Assembly (NCBI GenBank): GCA_017525915.1
Contig: JAFXSC010000015.1
Location: 39,932-103,931, forward strand
From: Ruminococcus sp.
GTDB taxonomy: Bacteria > Bacillota > Clostridia > Oscillospirales > Ruminococcaceae
Direction of reading: 5' to 3'
DNA: 64,000 nt
Of the stretch, positions 59,982-64,000 are shown one piece after another (the first letter of the stretch is position 1; each line of letters begins with the position of its first letter). Made by a program: the position numbers and the translations under genes. Below the pieces are notes generated by a model, which did no database searches, had not been told where the DNA came from, and saw nothing but the letters and a program-made list of their open reading frames with translations.

Positions 59982-62975
59982 TCAATTCTTTTCAAACAGT
60001 TCACGTCTCAATATCACAAGGTCGAACACATCAAGCCTGTCGTTTTCACTTAGGTCACCGGCTTTCCAGTCAGCAAGCTCTGAATCCGGTTTTGAGAGCA
60101 GCCACCTCTGCAAGAGTACAAGGTCTGCAATGCTGAATTCTCCGTCCGTATTTACGTCGCCGCGCACTGTCAGCTCATCGGTATTTGAAGCGATAATGAT
60201 GTAGTTCATACAGTATGCGGACTGTCCGTTTGCGCCGAGAGTGAACTTCTCACCGGCTTTGAGCGGAAGTGAGTACAGCTCAAATAATACGTCATTAGTA
60301 GTCCGGACTACTGCACCTGTTTTCACAGCGCAATTAAGCCATTCCGGAACTTTTTCCACACGGCTGTCAAGTCCAACATAAAGCGTTATATCCTCCTCAG
60401 CGGTAAGCTCCGCCTGAGTCTGTGAGGAAGCCTTTGCATCGCAGGGAGTGAGTACGATCTCAGCGCCTTTCAGCTTTGCAGGCAGCTCCGAAATTGCACA
60501 CCTGTCAGCAGTTCTGTCACCGAAAACAGTGTCTCCGACTTCAAGCGAAGTATCGACTGCCCAAGCGCTGTAATACGTTGTATCAAGCACTTCAACGCTG
60601 CTGATAAGCTTGCCTGTTATCGGTTCTCTTGTGACAGTGCCGTTGAACTCGACCGGATCACCTGCAAGCTCGTTGAGATACATTTCAAGGTTAGTGTAGT
60701 CATCGGCGGAAAGCGATACAATTGCACTGTCCTTTGCGTCATTCGGGTTCAGACCGTGCTCACTCTCCCACGCATCTGGCATACCGTCGCCGTCAGTATC
60801 GATCGGAGCAGTGCCGCCCTTGAAATTCTTTGCAGACGGATAGCCGCCAACATCGTTCTGGCTGTCGATTATGCCCTTGAGACCGTCACGGCTACCGGTG
60901 TATGTGTATGTGCCGTTCTTGACCTCATTTATGTAGCGCGAGTCGATATAGTCCCACTGAGGATAGTTGGCACCTGCACCTGCAATGACAGATTTATAGG
61001 CACTATCAGCCGTCTCAGTGATGACGTAGGACTCAAAGAACGGCTTGTCACTCTTGACGTCATTGCTGGTGGAATTCTTGCCGCCCGACTTTGCCTTGCC
61101 GCTCGACCACTCGTCAGCGCCCGCGTCAATGAGGATACTTCCGTTTTGAGCAGCCTTGACATTTCCGGACGCATAGAGTTTCTGCATATCGCCTGTGTTC
61201 AGCTCATTTCCGTCAACCGAAACAAGGTGCAGAGAGGTGTTTGACACCGAGCCTGCCTTGTAATAATTGTTCACGAACTGCACACGCCTTGCACCGCCGT
61301 CAGTCGTTCTGTCACGCCAGTTATAGACTACATTGTTGCGTATATCAAGCTGTCCGCCGTAGGTCACGCCGTCCTGTTCCATAGCGCCTGCCAGCGACCA
61401 GTTTCGACCGGTATTGTCGATGAGGAGATTGTGGTGGAACGAGCCGGTGTATCCACCGATCGAAGCCGCAAAAGCGTGGCGCTCCACATTGGAGCGGTCG
61501 TTGGCATCGTAGTGAACGGAGTTATTCAGCGATTCGCCGATGATGTTCCACTGGAAGGTCAGATTTGCCGCACTTCTGGAGCTGAATCCCTCATCGGTCG
61601 CCCACGAGATAGAGCAGTGGTCAACGATTGAATTATCGCAGCTGCTCATACCCATACCGCCCATTGATTTGCCCGAAACATCGCCAACTCTGGTGCGAAT
61701 GTCACGGATGATCACATCGCTTGACCCCATAGCGCCAAATGTATAATTGATGAGCGTGATACCGTCGCCGGGAGCGGTCTGTCCGGCAACATACACATCG
61801 CCGCCGTCCTCAGGAATACAAAGAACGCTTTCAAGCGGGATAACTCCACCCACATCGAAAACGATCGTCCTTGCGCCTTTAAGAGTTTCAAGACCGTAGC
61901 GGAGAGAGCCCTCACCGCTGTCATTGAGGTTTGTGACGTGATAGACATAGCCTCCGCGTCCGCCTCTGGCAAAACGACCGTAGCCCTCGGCAGTCGGGAA
62001 GGAAAGACGGTTTATCTGGAATGAATAAACAGTGCCTTTGACTGTGCCGTTTGCGTTGACCTCATCCACGCGCCAGTAATAGGTGGGAATTGAGGAATAT
62101 GTATCATCAAGGGCGTACTTTGTGCCGGTCTGATTGCCCTTGAATTCGGGTGAATTGCGGTCTGCACTGAACACCGAATCGTAGCTTGTGCCGATATACA
62201 CATCGTGGGACTGAGCGTTCTTGCCGGCATTCCACGAAAGTCCGTCAGCAATGTCGAGGTGAGCTTCCTGATCGGCAGGGTACATCTTAGATACGCCGTT
62301 CACAGGATCGCTGCCATCCAGTTCAAAGCCATTCAGCCACGCTACGTCCTGTCTGCCGCCGCCTTCAGGAGTGATAAGGATAGTCACGCTGCTTCCTGAC
62401 CAGGTGACATAGGAAATGCCTGCGTCGTTCTCGTCATTGACATTGGTGGGGCACTCAACTCCGGTCAGGACTTTCTTGCCGTTCACAGAAATGCTGAGCT
62501 TGCTGTTTGTGTAGCCGTCAGTGTTGCAGTGCCACATCTGCAAGGAGTGTTCGCCGTCAGTAAGACCGGATATTTCGAGCTTGAGTACACCGCCGTTGTC
62601 ACCGTCCTTGATCTTTGCGCCGTCCATAGTGAGACGCGGGTATATGCCGCTTTGGAGCTGCAATTTCTTGTTGTTTGCACCAGTGACATTGCTGCCGGCA
62701 CTTCCGCCGTTGGACAGTCTGAAATTGACATTGCCTACTGAATATTCAGCGGTACTGCCCTCTGCGAGCAGCCAGTTATTGGCATTTTTCGAGTACGAAG
62801 CCTTGCGCCCGTCATTCTTGTTTATGTCAACTCTTATGCGTGAGCCGGTGGTGAACGAAGCTGCATCTGCTGTGATTATATTTGAATCCTGAACATTTTG
62901 CGTCAGACTTACAGCGTTCAGCATCAAAGCGGCAGCTGAAAGAGCTGCAAGCATCTTTGTTCTTCCTGAACCCAT
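59982..62975 (-). CDS. PL1-type pectate lyase, modular, with dockerin
   Basis: 997 residues from the ATG at 62975 (GGGAGG in front; a frame 45 codons longer has no signal peptide at its start). Signal peptide, a carbohydrate-binding-like domain (VDINKNDGRKASYSKNANNW), an FN3-like segment, the parallel beta-helix lyase ([35 protein letters not shown]), a Ca-binding-like DTDGDGMPDAWE spacer, the 130-residue module shared with PL11, and a dockerin (GDVNTDGEFSIADLVLLQRW). It depolymerises polygalacturonate by beta-elimination. It is first in an operon with PL11 and has the regulon box. A broken paralogue lies at 6438-6756. Confidence 0.9.
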   Translation of the reverse strand: MGSGRTKMLAALSAAALMLNAVSLTQNVQDSNIITADAASFTTGSRIRVDINKNDGRKASYSKNANNWLLAEGSTAEYSVGNVNFRLSNGGSAGSNVTGANNKKLQLQSGIYPRLTMDGAKIKDGDNGGVLKLEISGLTDGEHSLQMWHCNTDGYTNSKLSISVNGKKVLTGVECPTNVNDENDAGISYVTWSGSSVTILITPEGGGRQDVAWLNGFELDGSDPVNGVSKMYPADQEAHLDIADGLSWNAGKNAQSHDVYIGTSYDSVFSADRNSPEFKGNQTGTKYALDDTYSSIPTYYWRVDEVNANGTVKGTVYSFQINRLSFPTAEGYGRFARGGRGGYVYHVTNLNDSGEGSLRYGLETLKGARTIVFDVGGVIPLESVLCIPEDGGDVYVAGQTAPGDGITLINYTFGAMGSSDVIIRDIRTRVGDVSGKSMGGMGMSSCDNSIVDHCSISWATDEGFSSRSAANLTFQWNIIGESLNNSVHYDANDRSNVERHAFAASIGGYTGSFHHNLLIDNTGRNWSLAGAMEQDGVTYGGQLDIRNNVVYNWRDRTTDGGARRVQFVNNYYKAGSVSNTSLHLVSVDGNELNTGDMQKLYASGNVKAAQNGSILIDAGADEWSSGKAKSGGKNSTSNDVKSDKPFFESYVITETADSAYKSVIAGAGANYPQWDYIDSRYINEVKNGTYTYTGSRDGLKGIIDSQNDVGGYPSAKNFKGGTAPIDTDGDGMPDAWESEHGLNPNDAKDSAIVSLSADDYTNLEMYLNELAGDPVEFNGTVTREPITGKLISSVEVLDTTYYSAWAVDTSLEVGDTVFGDRTADRCAISELPAKLKGAEIVLTPCDAKASSQTQAELTAEEDITLYVGLDSRVEKVPEWLNCAVKTGAVVRTTNDVLFELYSLPLKAGEKFTLGANGQSAYCMNYIIIASNTDELTVRGDVNTDGEFSIADLVLLQRWLLSKPDSELADWKAGDLSENDRLDVFDLVILRRELFEKN

Positions 62976-63021
62976 ATTGATACCTCCCGTTAACAAATTA
63001 TGAACGAAATTATCTATAACA

Positions 63022-63083
63022 AATATATCACACTGTATAACCACTATCAATAGCATTTTATATCCAAAAGCTTGCATTTTTAG
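63022..63083 (-). promoter_or_regulatory. Promoter and regulon box B (PL1-PL11 operon)
   Basis: On the minus strand CTAAAAATGCAA (63072-63083) lies 21 bases before TTGATA (63045-63050), then 17 bases and TATATT (63022-63027). It is identical in box and spacing to boxes A and C. Confidence 0.82.
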
Positions 63084-63104
63084 TTGTCTTACCGGTCGAT
63101 AGAA

Positions 63105-63138
63105 AATCACCTGCGGTTGAATTTAACCGCAGGTGATT
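63105..63138 (-). terminator. Terminator upstream of the PL1 promoter
   Basis: AATCACCTGCGGTT and AACCGCAGGTGATT form a perfect 14-bp stem with a 6-base loop; TTTTCT follows on the minus strand. It ended the gene now reduced to a dockerin remnant. Confidence 0.85.
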
Positions 63139-63144
63139 CTGAAT

Positions 63145-63324
63145 TTATGTGGATGATACGGAGAGCAAATTAATCAAACCAAGCTTGAACTGCTGTATTA
63201 TAAGTGCGTCCATATTTGTTACATCATCGCTACCGTCAACGTCAGCGTTTTTAGCACCCTTTTCATCAAGCGCATATTTGTCCGGATTTGAGATTGCCTG
63301 CATAATGCGTACTGCATCAGCCAT
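63145..63324 (-). pseudogene. Dockerin remnant of a lost gene
   Basis: 59 residues: MADAVRIMQAISNPDKYALD, EKGAKNADVDGSDDVTNMDA, LIIQQFKLGL, then a tail. It is the larger part of a dockerin of the subgroup also seen at 50043-50174. Upstream the sequence changes at about 63324 into an amidotransferase fragment on the other strand, so the enzyme it belonged to has been removed by a rearrangement. Confidence 0.75.
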
Positions 63325-63418
63325 GCTTATGGAGCCAAGCCTGCTCCATGAAGCTCTCAGGGACGTGAAGTATATGTGCGGTGAAGATGTTTATGAGAGC
63401 TATTGCGGCGCTTTTTAA
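63323..63418 (+). pseudogene. C-terminal fragment of a second class II amidotransferase
   Basis: 31 residues, MLMEPSLLHEALRDVKYMCG then EDVYESYCGAF, match the C-terminus of the amidotransferase at 25637-26614 (MLMEPSLLQEALNDIKFGAG ... YEEYCGVY). As there, a serine recombinase gene lies downstream on the same strand. The remainder of the gene is missing. Confidence 0.85.
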
Positions 63419-63428
63419 GTCCACAAAA

Positions 63429-63471
63429 GTACACTTTTATGCACACCTTGAAAACAAGCAAAAAAGTGTAC
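63429..63471. other. Dyad upstream of the right-edge recombinase
   Basis: GTACACTTTT (63429-63438) and AAAAGTGTAC (63462-63471) form a 10-bp inverted repeat 73 bases before the recombinase ATG, with another related ACATAAAAGT next to it. It may be the recombinase's own recombination or operator site. It does not resemble the 24.9/42.9 kb dyads. Confidence 0.5.
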
Positions 63472-63544
63472 ATAAAAGTCCTGTTTTGACTTTTGAGACG
63501 TTCCGAAAGTCGCCACCACTTTTTGAGACGGAAAGGAACTGAAT

Positions 63545-64000
63545 ATGGATAACAGGATCTATGGGTATGCTCGTGTTTCTACCAGAGAGCAGAATGAAGA
63601 TCGTCAGCTTGAAGCTCTCACCAAGTTCGGTGTGCCCGAGCAGAACATTATCATCGATAAGGCTTCCGGTAAGGATACAGAGCGTGAAGGCTATCAGTAC
63701 CTTAAGCGTCAGATACTCCGTAAGGGAGATACGCTCGTTATCAAGGAGCTTGACAGACTCAGTCGTAATAAAGCTGATATCAAGAGAGAACTGGAAGAGT
63801 TCAAAGCAGCAGGAGTACGTGTAAAGATACTCGACATTCCGACTACTCTTACGGACTTTCCACCAGATCAGGCTTGGATCTTAGAAATGATAAACTCGAT
63901 CCTTATAGAGGTTCTCGGCAGCATTGCTGAAAACGAGCGTAATAAGATACGTTCTCGTCAACGTGAGGGAATAGAGGCTGCAAAGAAGCGGGACGTTAAA
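63545..64000 (+). CDS. Serine recombinase (resolvase family), partial
   Basis: 152 residues to the window edge. Catalytic Ser12 is in GYARVST; KELDRLSRNKADIKREL and SIAENERNKIRSRQREGIEA are typical of the catalytic domain and E helix. GGAAAGGA precedes the ATG. It differs markedly from the recombinase at 25 kb, yet both follow an amidotransferase C-terminus. The C-terminal DNA-binding part lies outside the window. Confidence 0.88.
   Translation, partial: MDNRIYGYARVSTREQNEDRQLEALTKFGVPEQNIIIDKASGKDTEREGYQYLKRQILRKGDTLVIKELDRLSRNKADIKRELEEFKAAGVRVKILDIPTTLTDFPPDQAWILEMINSILIEVLGSIAENERNKIRSRQREGIEAAKKRDVK

Noticed and set aside
1-64000. tRNA, rRNA or a replication origin
   Set aside because: I found no sequence that folds or reads like a tRNA, no rRNA segment and no DnaA-box cluster.

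Overview
The window looks like chromosome of a Ruminococcus-type fibre-degrading gut or rumen clostridium (Oscillospiraceae). The evidence is four secreted polysaccharide-active or surface enzymes with the same C-terminal dockerin ([14 protein letters not shown]...WLL), a CotH-type dockerin protein, BspA-like leucine-rich-repeat surface proteins with Thr-rich linkers, strong AGGAGG ribosome sites and sigma-A promoters of the TTGACA-17-TATAAT type. Genus is an inference from these families.

Layout. 1-5.4 kb: end of a surface protein, a 36-residue peptide, a Cthe_2159-like lipoprotein, an ApbE/FMN-binding pseudogene and an OmpR-type two-component system. 5.4-7.6 kb: a DUF134-NifX fusion under a palindromic operator, then a run of gene debris (metallo-beta-lactamase, pectate lyase, AbrB, IS200 transposase). 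7.8-15 kb: SDR, epimerase and AraC regulator, a zinc-ribbon membrane protein, and a GGDEF protein with a possible structured RNA upstream. 15.5-24.6 kb: CotH-dockerin protein, a lipoprotein carrying cohesin-like halves, MscS, and an 805-residue tandem-module protein.

24.9-42.9 kb is bounded by 115-bp inverted repeats, each carrying a 26-bp dyad like a serine-recombinase site. It holds a DUF960, amidoligase, 56-residue protein, class II glutamine amidotransferase and recombinase operon, an RHH protein and short relaxase, two BspA-like proteins, an AAA/DUF4143 protein, a YgjP-like peptidase, a second MEKY peptide, and a compact five-gene operon between two copies of a foldable repeat. 43-50 kb has two unknown proteins, CrcB, an esterase-metallohydrolase fusion and a third MEKY peptide.

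50-63 kb is a polysaccharide-degradation locus, all on the minus strand: a dockerin metallopeptidase, GH10 xylanase, a LacI/AraC hybrid regulator, and a PL1-PL11 pectinolytic operon. The three operons share a 12-bp box 21 bp upstream of the -35. The regulator's own promoter has the same box, reversed and overlapping its -35. I read this as one regulon with an autoregulated activator. The right edge starts another recombinase next to a second copy of the amidotransferase tail.

A striking general property is the density of broken genes: more than a dozen recognisable fragments lie at breakpoints.
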